A program made the position numbers and the translations under genes. Shown piece by piece: positions 45,394-53,778 of a stretch of DNA of 64,000 nucleotides (positions are counted from its first letter, which is position 1; the number at the start of each line of letters is the position of its first letter). The stretch comes from Haloterrigena sp. H1 (GTDB lineage: Archaea > Halobacteriota > Halobacteria > Halobacteriales > Natrialbaceae): positions 2,914,001-2,978,000 of the forward strand of contig NZ_SMZK01000001.1 of assembly GCF_005938085.1 (NCBI RefSeq), read 5' to 3'. The notes beneath the pieces are model-generated. The model was not told the origin of the DNA. It ran no database searches and saw nothing but the letters and a program-made list of their open reading frames with translations.

Positions 45394-46269
45394 TCAGTCG
45401 TCCGACGGCCCGGACCCGGGGAGGCTGGCACCGTAGTCTGAGCCGCCGGTGATCGACGCCGGTTCGTCGACGACGTAGAACATGGTGAGAAACGTCACGA
45501 CGTACTTTGTGATGATGTCGAGGATGCTGTAGCCCCACGAAGTGATCGCGACGTCCAAGATCGCGATTCCTTCGACGCCGAGCATCCAGAGGATCGGATA
45601 GCCGAACCAGCCGACGACGGTAAGGAACTTGAGCGTCCGAAACAGATCCGACGTCCCCGTCCGCTCGGCTTCGGCGGTCCAGTCGACGAGGATGACGTAT
45701 ATGATCACGAGGAAGAAGATCGACGATAGCACAAACCACCACCAGCGCAGCACCAGCGAGGACGTCGTCAGGGCCGCCGCCAGGCCAGTGACGCACATCG
45801 CGATCGTAAACGCACAGGTCGTGAGGATCTTCGTCCAGTTCGACCCGGCGATCATCCCGAGCACGATCAGGATAAACGGCGTAGAGAACGTCCACGTGAG
45901 ATACCGCCCCCACATCACCAGCACGCCGTTCTGGCCGGCCGTCGTCGCACCCGCGGCCGGGTGGCCTGCCGGCATCTCGATGACGCTCAGCGTCAGCCCC
46001 GACGTGAGACCGGTGTAACTCGAGATCGAGACGACAGAAATCAGCAACAGCGCGGTTGCGATTGCCCTCGAGCGCGGATCGGTGAGGGACCGTCCGAGAT
46101 AGACGATTCCGAGAATCGTGAGTCCGGCGAGGGCGATGTTGACGACGAACGACAGCGCGAGCAGGGTGTTGCCGCCACCGAAGACGTACTCGAACAGTTC
46201 CGCGTCGGTCGGGCCGGTTTGGAGCACGTGTGCCCGGACGGCGAGCGCGGACGCGACAAGTGACTGCAT
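45394..46269 (-). CDS. hop: Halorhodopsin (light-driven chloride pump)
   Basis: 291 residues from the ATG at 46269, seven helices. The retinal lysine is K255 in LDIITKYVV. At the position of the bacteriorhodopsin proton acceptor the sequence is GRYLTWTFSTP (T125, S129), the chloride-pump pattern. The third motif position is valine 136 (PFILIV) where I expect alanine. The B-C loop SVIEMPAGHPAAGATTAGQNGVLVMWGR and the blocks AMCVTGLAAALTTSS and YPILWMLGVEGIA match halorhodopsins. The gene lies 302 bp downstream of bop on the same strand and has its own TATA-like tttatg near 46300. Confidence 0.95.
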   Translation of the reverse strand: MQSLVASALAVRAHVLQTGPTDAELFEYVFGGGNTLLALSFVVNIALAGLTILGIVYLGRSLTDPRSRAIATALLLISVVSISSYTGLTSGLTLSVIEMPAGHPAAGATTAGQNGVLVMWGRYLTWTFSTPFILIVLGMIAGSNWTKILTTCAFTIAMCVTGLAAALTTSSLVLRWWWFVLSSIFFLVIIYVILVDWTAEAERTGTSDLFRTLKFLTVVGWFGYPILWMLGVEGIAILDVAITSWGYSILDIITKYVVTFLTMFYVVDEPASITGGSDYGASLPGSGPSDD

Positions 46270-46571
46270 GCGTACAAGTTACTGCACCATCATTACCCAT
46301 AAACGAGTGTCCGTCCCGATGCGGAACATCATGGGTGTTGAGCGGTCAGCGTGCGGTGAGCGGCCAGTGCTGCGGTCGCATCGAGAGCCGAGCAGTACGT
46401 GATGTCGCATCCAACCTGTTTCGAGCGTTCGTTTCCGACTCGATCGCGAGACACTGTACCCACTGACCCGTTCACGCGGGACAACGATCGGTCGAAAGGG
46501 AAGGGGAAGTCGATTCTGCTCCGTGATGGACTAGGACGCCACCGATCGTCGGGAGGCGTCCTGGTGGGTCG
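46270..46571. other. Intergenic region between bop and hop
   Basis: 302 bp. It contains a TATA-like gtttatggg (minus strand, 46298-46304 region) about 28 bases before the hop start, and a hairpin just after the bop stop (46533-46562). The middle part is ordinary GC-rich sequence. No ORF is supported. The arrangement suggests that bop ends with its own terminator and hop starts from its own promoter. Confidence 0.5.
46533..46562 (-). terminator. Hairpin downstream of bop
   Basis: aggacgcc (46533-46540) and ggcgtcct (46555-46562) pair perfectly over 8 bp with a 14-base loop, nine bases past the bop stop on the minus strand. No long T-run follows, so it may act as an RNA 3'-end stabiliser rather than a strong terminator. 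Confidence 0.45.
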
Positions 46572-47297
46572 TCACGCGGCTGCGGCGGACGGCGTGGCGG
46601 CCCGTTCCAGGACGGAGCGGCTCCGGAGCAGGACCACCCCGAAGCCGACCTTCGCCGAGAGGTCGAGCATCATGAACGCGGCCGTCTCCCAGTACAGCGG
46701 AAGGATGCCGAACGTCCCTTCGGTGCCGAGGATCCAGACCACCGGGTAGAGGAGCCACAGCGCGATGACCAGGTTGCGAAGGGTGCCGAACAGCGACGCG
46801 ACCTCCGACGGCCGGTCACGCGCGTTCTTCGAGAGCGTCCCGACGAGCACGTACAGGAGCGCGAGCAGGGCGCCGGTGCTGATGCCCCACCACGCGATCC
46901 GGGTTCCGGGGGTCGCCGCGAACGCCGCGATCGCGCCGGTCCCGATCATGAAGATATCGAGGCCGATCAGCGTCGCGATCGTGTTGCGGTTCGCTCCCGC
47001 CAGCAGCGAGAGGTCGAGCAACAGGAGTGGCGTCGTGAACAGCCAGTCGGCGTAGCGTGCCCAGTAAATCGTGAGCATCTCGTCGCCGACCATCACTTCG
47101 GTGACGCCGAAGCCCGTTGCCATCGCGAAATACATCGCCGCTGCGATCGCCGTGATGAAGGTCGTGATGATGTAGAACTCCTGCATCTTCGGGTCGCGAA
47201 CACCGCGCCCACGACCGATGAAGTACAGGGTTCCGATGGTCATTCCGATCGTTCCGATCCACAGCCACAGGGATTCTGGACCGACTAGTGCAGCCAT
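46572..47297 (-). CDS. bop: Bacteriorhodopsin (light-driven proton pump)
   Basis: 241 residues from the ATG at 47297 (MAALVGPESLWLWIGT). Proton-pump residues are all present: D84 acceptor and D95 donor in WARYADWLFTTPLLLLDLS, R81, E193 (LGTEGTFG) and E204 (LYWETAA) of the release group, D212 and retinal K216 (MLDLSAKVGF). Compared with Halobacterium BR there is one extra residue between the two release glutamates. The N-terminal leader is short. The proton gradient made can drive the ATP synthase encoded at 16369-27050. Confidence 0.96.
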   Translation of the reverse strand: MAALVGPESLWLWIGTIGMTIGTLYFIGRGRGVRDPKMQEFYIITTFITAIAAAMYFAMATGFGVTEVMVGDEMLTIYWARYADWLFTTPLLLLDLSLLAGANRNTIATLIGLDIFMIGTGAIAAFAATPGTRIAWWGISTGALLALLYVLVGTLSKNARDRPSEVASLFGTLRNLVIALWLLYPVVWILGTEGTFGILPLYWETAAFMMLDLSAKVGFGVVLLRSRSVLERAATPSAAAA

Positions 47298-47317
47298 ATC
47301 TGGTGGTAGTGAGCTAC

Positions 47318-47343
47318 AAAATATACCACTTGAGCCTAACGAA
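47318..47343 (-). promoter_or_regulatory. bop promoter: TATA box and probable Bat-type upstream site
   Basis: On the minus strand gtatatttt (47318-47326) lies about 21-29 bases before the bop ATG, so transcription should start at or within a few bases of the ATG, giving a leaderless or nearly leaderless mRNA. Just upstream, ttcgttagg (47335-47343) matches the TTnGG half of the known bop upstream activator element bound by Bat. A bat gene is not in this window. Confidence 0.55.
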
Positions 47344-47463
47344 GATAACCGTTAGACAGGAGTGTATGTCCGGAATTCTGATTCTGGACGCGAAATCGGA
47401 GTGTATATTTCGACGGCCTGTGTTCGGCCACCTGAACCGACGACCGATCGTACTCTCGAGCTG

Positions 47464-48072
47464 ATGACTTCAACTGACCCCGACGATCCGATTGCCGACG
47501 CACTCCTCGGCGAGTCGACGTACGAACGACTTCGAGTGGAGCGATACGCGCTGATCAAGCGACGAATTCCCCAGAAACTCGTCTACCAGAGCGGCCTGTT
47601 GCTCGCGCTCGCACTCATCGTGCCGATCGCGGCCACCTATCCGACGTCGGTCCAGTCAGCCTTCCCGGGTAGCGCGCCCCTGTGGGCGTCGCCGCTCGTC
47701 CTCTGGCTCGGCGTGTACGCCGGCGGCATCGAGCTCGGAACCGCGGCGTGTCTCGTCGTAGTCGCGACCGTTCGCCGGAGCCGTGAACCGCAGCTCTCGG
47801 AGTCACAGGCGCACGTATTACTGAACGTCGAGGACGTCGCATCGATGTTCGGGCTGGCAACCGGCGGGTTCGCCGTCCTACTCACGGTTGGCTTCTTCTC
47901 GCTCGGCCACGCGGGAGGCGAAACGTTTCAGGCGGTCATCGACTCCGCGCCGCGAAACCCGTACGGACAGACCGGTGTCTCGGTCCCCGTGATCGCAGTC
48001 GGCGCCGCAGCGGCGATCGGTTCTGGTGTCATTTATTTGGTCAGCCGGTATCTCGCGCCGAAGTCGCAGTGA
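47464..48072 (+). CDS. Membrane protein divergent from bop, function unknown
   Basis: 202 residues from the ATG at 47464 (MTSTDPDDPIADALLGESTYERL). A ~45-residue acidic cytosolic start with ERYALIKRRIPQKL is followed by about four helices: VYQSGLLLALALIVPIAATYP, ASPLVLWLGVYAGGIELGTAACLVVVATV, SMFGLATGGFAVLLTVGFFSLG and VPVIAVGAAAAIGSGVIYLVSRYL. It is not Brb, Brz or Bat. The 166-bp divergent region with the bop promoter suggests possible shared control. I cannot name a family. Confidence 0.7.
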   Translation: MTSTDPDDPIADALLGESTYERLRVERYALIKRRIPQKLVYQSGLLLALALIVPIAATYPTSVQSAFPGSAPLWASPLVLWLGVYAGGIELGTAACLVVVATVRRSREPQLSESQAHVLLNVEDVASMFGLATGGFAVLLTVGFFSLGHAGGETFQAVIDSAPRNPYGQTGVSVPVIAVGAAAAIGSGVIYLVSRYLAPKSQ

Positions 48073-48387
48073 AAACACGGCCTGGAGCAGCCGGCCCCGC
48101 TCAAGCATCCGTGAGAGCCAGGTCTTGAGGGGGAGTACGATCGCGGAAACGATGCGCGCGCGAGGATCACAGTCCGTCCTGCCCTCGTACGAGGAGCCAC
48201 GGGGGATCCACGAACGAACGGAATGCGGCGCGTCTCGGTACAATAAGTGGACGGGCAGTCAGCGACACGCCCGTCAGATAATCATGTGACTGCGAACCAT
48301 GGACAAGAGTACTAGCTGTTCAAGCATTAGCTTCTTATATGAGACAATCGTTTGGAGAGTCAGAGAGCAACAACGTGATCCGCACAG
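48073..48387. other. Intergenic region before nadE
   Basis: 315 bp with no supported ORF. The last ~100 bp are AT-richer (attagcttcttatatgagac, 48326-48345), a likely promoter region; the TATA-like cttatatg lies about 50 bases before the nadE start. A short palindrome ctcgtacgag is at about 48183-48192. Nothing else stands out. Confidence 0.4.
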
Positions 48388-49290
48388 ATGGGAGCAGATA
48401 GTAAGACGTACGTCTACCAGAGCATCGAACGCACGAACGGGCCGTTTTTGACCGACCGGCAGTCGCTCGAGCGGATCCGTGAGCGGATCGTCGCTGACAT
48501 CCGGGCGACGGTCGCCGACGCGAACGCCGAGGGCGTCGTCGTCGCGATGAGCGGTGGAATCGACTCGACGCTGACGGCAGCGCTGGCGGTCGAGGCCGTC
48601 GGCAGCGACAACGTCCTCGGGCTGGGGCTGCCCTGTCACATGACCGACCAAGCACACGTCAGCGACGCCCACACGATCGCCGACGGCATGGGGATCGACT
48701 TCCAGGAGTTCCAGTTGCGGCCGCTGCTCGAGTGCTTCGAGGAGACGGTCGCGAGCGACCTCGAGCCGGAAGAAGACGCCGACGACCGGCCCAACGAGCG
48801 CAACCACGAACTCGGGAATGCGACGGCGCGGTTGCGGATGCTCACGGCCTATTACGCGGCGAACCGCCAATCGCGGATCGTCCTCGGGACGGCGAACCGC
48901 TCCGAGCGGCTGCTCGGCTACTTCACCAAGCACGGGGACGGTGCGGCCGACGTCCATCCGATCGGCGACTGCTACAAGACGGAAGTACGAGCGCTCGCGA
49001 AACACATCGGTCTCCCTCGCCGAATCGTCACCAAGGAGCCAACAGCAGGATTCTGGGCGACCCAGACGGACGCCGACGAACTCGGCGCGCGCTACGACGT
49101 CATCGATCCGTTGCTCTATCGTTTCGTCGAGGAAGGCTGCTCACTCGAGGAGGCTGTCGCCGGACTCAGGATCGACCGCGAGACGGCCGCGGAAATCGTG
49201 TCGCGGTACGCCGAGGCGGCCCACAAACGTACCGTTCCACCGACGGCAGAGATTGCCGGCCGTGGCGAGGCTGCTTCCCGGTTCGACTGA
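48388..49290 (+). CDS. nadE: NAD+ synthetase (ammonia type)
   Basis: 300 residues from the ATG at 48388. The N-type ATP pyrophosphatase loop VAMSGGIDSTLTAAL is at about residue 53. GTANRSERLLGYFTKHGDGAADVHPIGDCYKTEVRALAKHIGLP in order is the NAD synthetase signature, and TAGFWATQTDADELGARYDVID is the C-terminal active-site block. There is no glutaminase domain, so ammonia is the nitrogen donor. It converts deamido-NAD to NAD. It has no operon partner. Confidence 0.94.
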   Translation: MGADSKTYVYQSIERTNGPFLTDRQSLERIRERIVADIRATVADANAEGVVVAMSGGIDSTLTAALAVEAVGSDNVLGLGLPCHMTDQAHVSDAHTIADGMGIDFQEFQLRPLLECFEETVASDLEPEEDADDRPNERNHELGNATARLRMLTAYYAANRQSRIVLGTANRSERLLGYFTKHGDGAADVHPIGDCYKTEVRALAKHIGLPRRIVTKEPTAGFWATQTDADELGARYDVIDPLLYRFVEEGCSLEEAVAGLRIDRETAAEIVSRYAEAAHKRTVPPTAEIAGRGEAASRFD

Positions 49291-49321
49291 CTATCCGTCG
49301 AACGGTCGTGTGAGAGAACGG

Positions 49322-49735
49322 CTAGGGCTCGAGGTCGACGGCGTAGAGCTCCGGATTGCGCCACCAGAACAGCCCCCACGCTAGGAGGAAGCCAGCGCTC
49401 ATCGCGAGGATATCCAGCACCGTGCCGGGAAGTCCGACGCCGACCAGCGTGACGAGTGCGATCGCTGATCCCAGGATCGCCCCCGTCACGACGAACAGGA
49501 CGTCACCGATGATTTTCGTCCGTGACTGTGTCCAGTATGGCTGGCGCTCCTCGTCGTACCAGATCCCGACGTAGATCAAGACCGGTGCCATCGCCGCGAT
49601 GACCGTAATCGATCGATACACCTCCGGAAGCACCGCCGGTACCAGTACCAGCAGGTTGAGCAGGTTCGAACCCAGCACTGCAAGAAACAGTCCGACCACC
49701 AGCCAGCCCCACCGCGGGAGCCGCTCTTTGTTCAT
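49322..49735 (-). CDS. Small membrane protein of unknown function
   Basis: 137 residues from the ATG at 49735 (MNKERLPRWGWLVVG). Four hydrophobic segments: WGWLVVGLFLAVLGSNLLNLLVLVPAVL, SITVIAAMAPVLIYVGIWY, DVLFVVTGAILGSAIALVTLVGVGL and VLDILAMSAGFLLAWGLFWW. The loop YDEERQPYWTQSRTKIIG is polar. It is 45 bp downstream of the winged-helix gene on the same strand and could be co-transcribed with it. No named family is recognised. Confidence 0.7.
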   Translation of the reverse strand: MNKERLPRWGWLVVGLFLAVLGSNLLNLLVLVPAVLPEVYRSITVIAAMAPVLIYVGIWYDEERQPYWTQSRTKIIGDVLFVVTGAILGSAIALVTLVGVGLPGTVLDILAMSAGFLLAWGLFWWRNPELYAVDLEP

Positions 49736-49780
49736 ATTGGGGACGGTCCCCGCTAGAAGATAATCCTGGCGCTCTGACCG

Positions 49781-50074
49781 TTATTCCGCACAGCAGGCGT
49801 CCTTCTTCGGGGACTCCTCGACGCCGTTGCCGTCGGCCGCGACCGGTTCCTCGAGTCGATAGAGGCTCTGGCGAGCGTCCGCAAAGTAGATGTCCTCGTC
49901 GACGATCCCGATCCCTTCGAGGCGCTCGAGCGCGTATCGGACCGTCCGGGCTGAGAGCATCGATTCCTCGACGATCTGTTTCTGTGTCAAGGGTCCGTCG
50001 TACTCGAGGACCTTGAAGACGAGTTTCGCGCTCGGTGGCAAGTCTTCGATCTCCTCCCCGTCGGTCTCTGCCAT
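49781..50074 (-). CDS. Winged-helix transcription regulator (MarR/TrmB-like)
   Basis: 97 residues from the ATG at 50074. The helix-turn-helix PPSAKLVFKVLEYDGPLTQKQIVEESMLSARTVRYALERLEGIGIVDED spans most of the protein, with the wing in IYFADARQSLYRLEE. It ends in an acidic tail closing with KKDACCAE, whose cysteine pair could bind metal or respond to redox state (inference). Haloarchaea have many copies of this small single-domain type. Regulated genes are unknown; the following membrane gene is a candidate. Confidence 0.8.
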   Translation of the reverse strand: MAETDGEEIEDLPPSAKLVFKVLEYDGPLTQKQIVEESMLSARTVRYALERLEGIGIVDEDIYFADARQSLYRLEEPVAADGNGVEESPKKDACCAE

Positions 50075-50298
50075 ACTACGAATCGAACGGTCCCAGCAGT
50101 ATAAAAGTTGAGCCTTACCAAAAATAAGATCGTGATACTGCTCTGTGTTTTTCCGTCCGTAAGGTGAAGTATCAGGTGTTCAATAGGCGGATTCTCGTAT
50201 TGTAACAGGGAAGCGAGCGGGGGAGAAACGAGGAGGTCCACTTTCAGTAAAGAGTCGGTTAAACAGGTCGGAAACCCCTGTGCAGGGACAAAACGATA

Positions 50299-50952
50299 TT
50301 ACAGTTGGTTCCAGACCTCCTCGTCGTCCTCGAAGCCATCCGGATCGTCGGCATCCGCGAACTCGTCGATCCCCTCGAGTTCGGAGAGGTCATCCGAGGG
50401 CAACTCCCCGTCAGCGTCCACGACGGCCGACTGACTCTGGAGGTCCATCTCCGGCCAGGCAGTCTCCTCCCAGAGCCCCCGATCGGTGTAATAGTAGATA
50501 ACACCGTCGTTGAGGACCGCGAACAGGTCCCGTTGCTGGTCGTGGACGACTCGCTCGTTCGTATCGATCGCGACGTCGACCACGTCCTCGAGTGTATCGA
50601 GGGCGACGTGATAATCGCCGATCCACATCGGGATCGATCCCTGTGAGATCCACTCGGCGTAGCGCTGTTCGTGGACCGCCCGGCGAGCGGCGTCGATATC
50701 CGCTGGCGACCGGCGGGTGACGAGCACTGCACCGGCGAGTGCGAGCGTCCCGAGCACTGACAGCCCACCGATCAGTGCCGGACTCCGGGACTCGGTCGTC
50801 CGAGTGATTCCGCTTTGATAGCTGTTGGTTGCCGAATCCGACAGCGATCCATCGATCCAGTAGGCTTCCTCCGTGATCGTCACCGGTGCCGTCGTCGTTA
50901 TCGTTCCTTGATGACGACCGGTATCGTACTCCGTGTGAAACTCCAAAATCAA
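50299..50952 (-). pseudogene. 5'-truncated DUF5305 family gene
   Basis: Only the C-terminal part of a DUF5305-like membrane protein remains: VELILEFHTEYDTGRHQGTI, TTAPVTITEEAYWIDGSLSD, a membrane helix LIGGLSVLGTLALAGAVLVT, then a cytosolic region with VVDVAIDTNERVVHDQQRDLFAVLNDGVIYYY. The frame begins only with a TTG at 50952, and a stop lies 16 codons further upstream. The expected signal segment and outer domain are absent. It meets the truncated DUF7344 gene head-to-head at about 50965-50985, so both lost their 5' ends at one point. Confidence 0.65.
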
Positions 50953-51324
50953 CTCGACCGAGCCGACGCCGGCGAGCTCGCGCTCGAGTTGTCACTTCAG
51001 CAGACACACCTGCCGACACTCGAACGCGCAGACATTATTGAATTCGACGACCGAACGGTTGAACTCACTGACGAAGCCTCTGAACTCAAGGTCTACCTCG
51101 ACATCGTGCCAAGCGATTCGATCCCGTGGAGCGTCTACTACCTTGGATTGACTGTAATCGGCGGAATCATAATGGCTGGGTTGTGGCTCGAAGTAATTCC
51201 GACCGGCACGGTTCCGGAACTGGGGTGGGCAACACTGGTATTCGCGCTGTTTGCCGTCTCATCGGCCGTCTATGTTGTGCAGAACCGACGAATGCGACTT
51301 GGCGAGATGGGAAAGCCACCGTGA
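50911..51324 (+). pseudogene. 5'-truncated DUF7344-like regulator gene
   Basis: The recognisable protein starts near ELALELSLQQTHLPTLERADIIEFDD, which is the second half of the DUF7344 winged helix (LxxxHLPkLdeagvveyD pattern), continues DRTVELTDEASELKVYLDIV and ends with two membrane helices (YYLGLTVIGGIIMAGLWLEV, LGWATLVFALFAVSSAVYVV). The recognition helix and real start are missing. An ATG at 50911 could express a hybrid of 137 residues whose first ~20 residues are antisense to the DUF5305 remnant. Confidence 0.6.
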
Positions 51325-51474
51325 TCTACTGTTCATATACCCACAGAGTTAATTGCATATCCGGGTGAACAAGGCGGTGGAGTTCGTAGTTTTTATCGCC
51401 AATGCAGCTATTTCGATGATTCTGGTATAGAAGTCCGTATCCAGAATGGAAATCTAACAACTCCAAAATATAGT

Positions 51475-51492
51475 CACAGATTCAAATCTGTG
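51475..51492. promoter_or_regulatory. 18-bp palindrome upstream of the EMC6-like/ABCE1 pair
   Basis: cacagatt and aatctgtg flank a two-base centre in an AT-rich, gene-free stretch (51325-51566). It lies 75 bp before the start at 51567. It could be an operator for a dimeric regulator or a chance palindrome. Confidence 0.3.
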
Positions 51493-51566
51493 AAATCCGT
51501 GACCCCAATAATTCCCTCGAGCGCCAACCCGAACGCCTTTTCAGCCCCGCCCGCAGACATCAATCC

Positions 51567-51881
51567 ATGTCGACCGAATCGATCAGCGACCGGCGCGAAC
51601 ACATCCGCTCGGTGGGCGTGACGGCGTTGTCTGCGCTGCTGGGCGTCGCCGCGGCGCTGGCTTCTGCGGCCTGGGTTGGCGTCTCCGAGGCAGCCGCCCA
51701 GAACACGCAGGCGCTCGCGTTCGTCCTCGGCGCGATCTTCGTCCAGTACGTTCTCATCAACGCCGCGGGGATCTACGACGACGACGAGTTCGGGACGAAA
51801 CACTACCTGTTCGTCGCGTTCATGACCTTCGCACTGTGGTTCGTCACGTGGGGTATCCTGCTGACTGCGGAGGCGTCCTGA
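51567..51881 (+). CDS. Small membrane protein upstream of ABCE1 (EMC6-like)
   Basis: 104 residues from the ATG at 51567 (MSTESISDRREHIRSVGV). Three membrane segments: VTALSALLGVAAALASAAWVGV, ALAFVLGAIFVQYVLINAAGI and HYLFVAFMTFALWFVTWGILLT. The size and helix pattern resemble archaeal proteins annotated as EMC6-like, after the eukaryotic ER membrane insertase subunit; I hold this name with moderate confidence. Its stop is one base from the ABCE1 start, so the two are co-transcribed, hinting at a link between ribosome recycling and membrane protein synthesis. Confidence 0.7.
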   Translation: MSTESISDRREHIRSVGVTALSALLGVAAALASAAWVGVSEAAAQNTQALAFVLGAIFVQYVLINAAGIYDDDEFGTKHYLFVAFMTFALWFVTWGILLTAEAS

Positions 51882-51882
51882 G

Positions 51883-53697
51883 ATGGCAGATGACAGCATC
51901 GCCGTCGTAGACCTAGACCGGTGTCAGCCCGACCGGTGTGGCTACGAGTGCAAGAACTACTGCCCGCCGAATCGCACGGGCAAGGAGTGTATCACCCTCC
52001 GCGGCGAGGAAACCGACGAGGGCCAACCCGAGCAGATCCACATCTCCGAAGAGATCTGTCTGGGCGAAACCTGCGGGATCTGCGTCGAGAAATGTCCCTT
52101 CGACGCGATCGAGATCATCAACCTCCCGAAGGAGCTCCAGGACGATCCGGCCCACCGCTACGGCGAGAACGCCTTCTCGCTGTACGGGCTTCCTGCACCC
52201 CAGGACGGACAGGTCACCGGCATTCTGGGCCCCAACGGGATCGGGAAGACCACCGCCGTCCGCATTCTGGCCGGCGAACTCGAGCCAAACCTTGGCCGCC
52301 ACGAGGACGAGCCAGGGTGGGACGAGGTGCTCGAGGCCTACCGCGGAACCGAACTGCAGGATTACATCGCGGACGTCCGCGACGGCGACGTCACTATCGC
52401 GCGAAAGCCCCAGTACGTCGACCAGATTCCCAACAGCTTCGACGGGAACACCCGCGAGCTGCTCGAGCGGACCAACGAACGCGGGGCGTTAGACGAACTG
52501 GTCGAACGACTCTCGATCGGGCCGGTCATGGACCAGTCGATCGACGACCTCTCGGGCGGGGAACTCCAGCGGGTCGCCATCGCGGCCACACTCGCTCGTG
52601 ATACGGACTTCTACTTCTTAGACGAGATCACACCCTATCTGGACATCGGCCAGCGCGTGACGGCAGCGCGGCTGATCCGCGAACTCGCGGAGGAGGAGGA
52701 CAAGTCGATGCTCGTCATCGAACACGACCTTGCGATCCTGGACTTGCTCGCCGATACGCTTCACGTCGCCTACGGTGAGCCCGGGGCCTACGGTGTCATC
52801 ACCTCGCCGAAATCCGTCCGCAACGGGATCAACGAGTATCTCTCTGGCTATCTCGACAACGAGAACATGCGGATCCGGCCGAACCCCATCGAGTTCGAGG
52901 AACACGCACCGCGAACGGCGACCGCCGCCGACACGCTCGTGGAGTACCCCGACCTCACCAAGAGCTACGGTGATGGCGAGTTCAGCCTCGAGATCGAAGG
53001 CGGCACGATCCGCGAAAACGAAGTGCTCGGCATCGTCGGCCCCAACGGGATCGGGAAGTCAACGTTCGCGAAGCTGTTGACGGGCAATCTCGAGCCCGAC
53101 AAAGGCGACGCCGATCTCGACCTCGACATTTCCTACAAGCCCCAGTACGTCACCATCGACCAGCCCATGCGGGTCGACGCGTTCCTCTCGTCGATTACCG
53201 ATCAGTTCGGCTCCTCATACTGGAACACCGAGATCGCCCAGCCGCTACAACTCGAGCGGATCATGGAGCAGAACCTCTCGGATCTCTCCGGCGGGGAACG
53301 CCAGCGGGTCGCCATCGCGGCCTGTCTCTCCGACTCGGCGGATCTCTACCTGCTCGACGAACCCTCGGCGCATCTGGACGTCGAACAGCGCGTGCAGGCG
53401 ACCAGCGCAATCCGCCGGTACGCCGAACAGCAGGACGCCACCGTGTTGGTCATCGACCACGACATCTACATGATGGACCTGCTCGCCGACCGGCTGATGG
53501 TCTTCGACGGCGAGCCTGCCGTCCACGGTCGTGCCGGCCAACCGCAGCCGATGCGCGATGGCATGAACGAGTTCCTCGCGAACCTCGAGGTCACGTTCCG
53601 CCGGGACGAGCGCACCTCGCGCCCGCGGATCAACAAACCCGAGTCACAGCTGGATCGCCAGCAGAAAAGCGAAGGCGAGTACTACTACGCACCGTAG
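51883..53697 (+). CDS. ABCE1/Rli1 ribosome-recycling ATPase
   Basis: 604 residues from the ATG at 51883. The N terminus holds two [4Fe-4S] cysteine clusters (CQPDRCGYECKNYCPP and LGETCGICVEKCPFDAI). The first ATPase has GPNGIGKTTAVRIL, LSGGELQRVAIA and FYFLDEITPYLD; the second has GPNGIGKSTFAKLL, LSGGERQRVAIA and LYLLDEPSAHLD. The hinge ends with a conserved Arg-rich tail. The protein splits 70S ribosomes after termination together with aRF1/Pelota. It is in one operon with the small membrane protein upstream. Confidence 0.96.
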   Translation: MADDSIAVVDLDRCQPDRCGYECKNYCPPNRTGKECITLRGEETDEGQPEQIHISEEICLGETCGICVEKCPFDAIEIINLPKELQDDPAHRYGENAFSLYGLPAPQDGQVTGILGPNGIGKTTAVRILAGELEPNLGRHEDEPGWDEVLEAYRGTELQDYIADVRDGDVTIARKPQYVDQIPNSFDGNTRELLERTNERGALDELVERLSIGPVMDQSIDDLSGGELQRVAIAATLARDTDFYFLDEITPYLDIGQRVTAARLIRELAEEEDKSMLVIEHDLAILDLLADTLHVAYGEPGAYGVITSPKSVRNGINEYLSGYLDNENMRIRPNPIEFEEHAPRTATAADTLVEYPDLTKSYGDGEFSLEIEGGTIRENEVLGIVGPNGIGKSTFAKLLTGNLEPDKGDADLDLDISYKPQYVTIDQPMRVDAFLSSITDQFGSSYWNTEIAQPLQLERIMEQNLSDLSGGERQRVAIAACLSDSADLYLLDEPSAHLDVEQRVQATSAIRRYAEQQDATVLVIDHDIYMMDLLADRLMVFDGEPAVHGRAGQPQPMRDGMNEFLANLEVTFRRDERTSRPRINKPESQLDRQQKSEGEYYYAP

Positions 53698-53778
53698 GGT
53701 CGCAGATCAGCCCTTCTCGGGACGGAATCGGTCGCCGAGCCCAGAACTTATACTCGAGTGGATAGTCATGGCTGCAGT

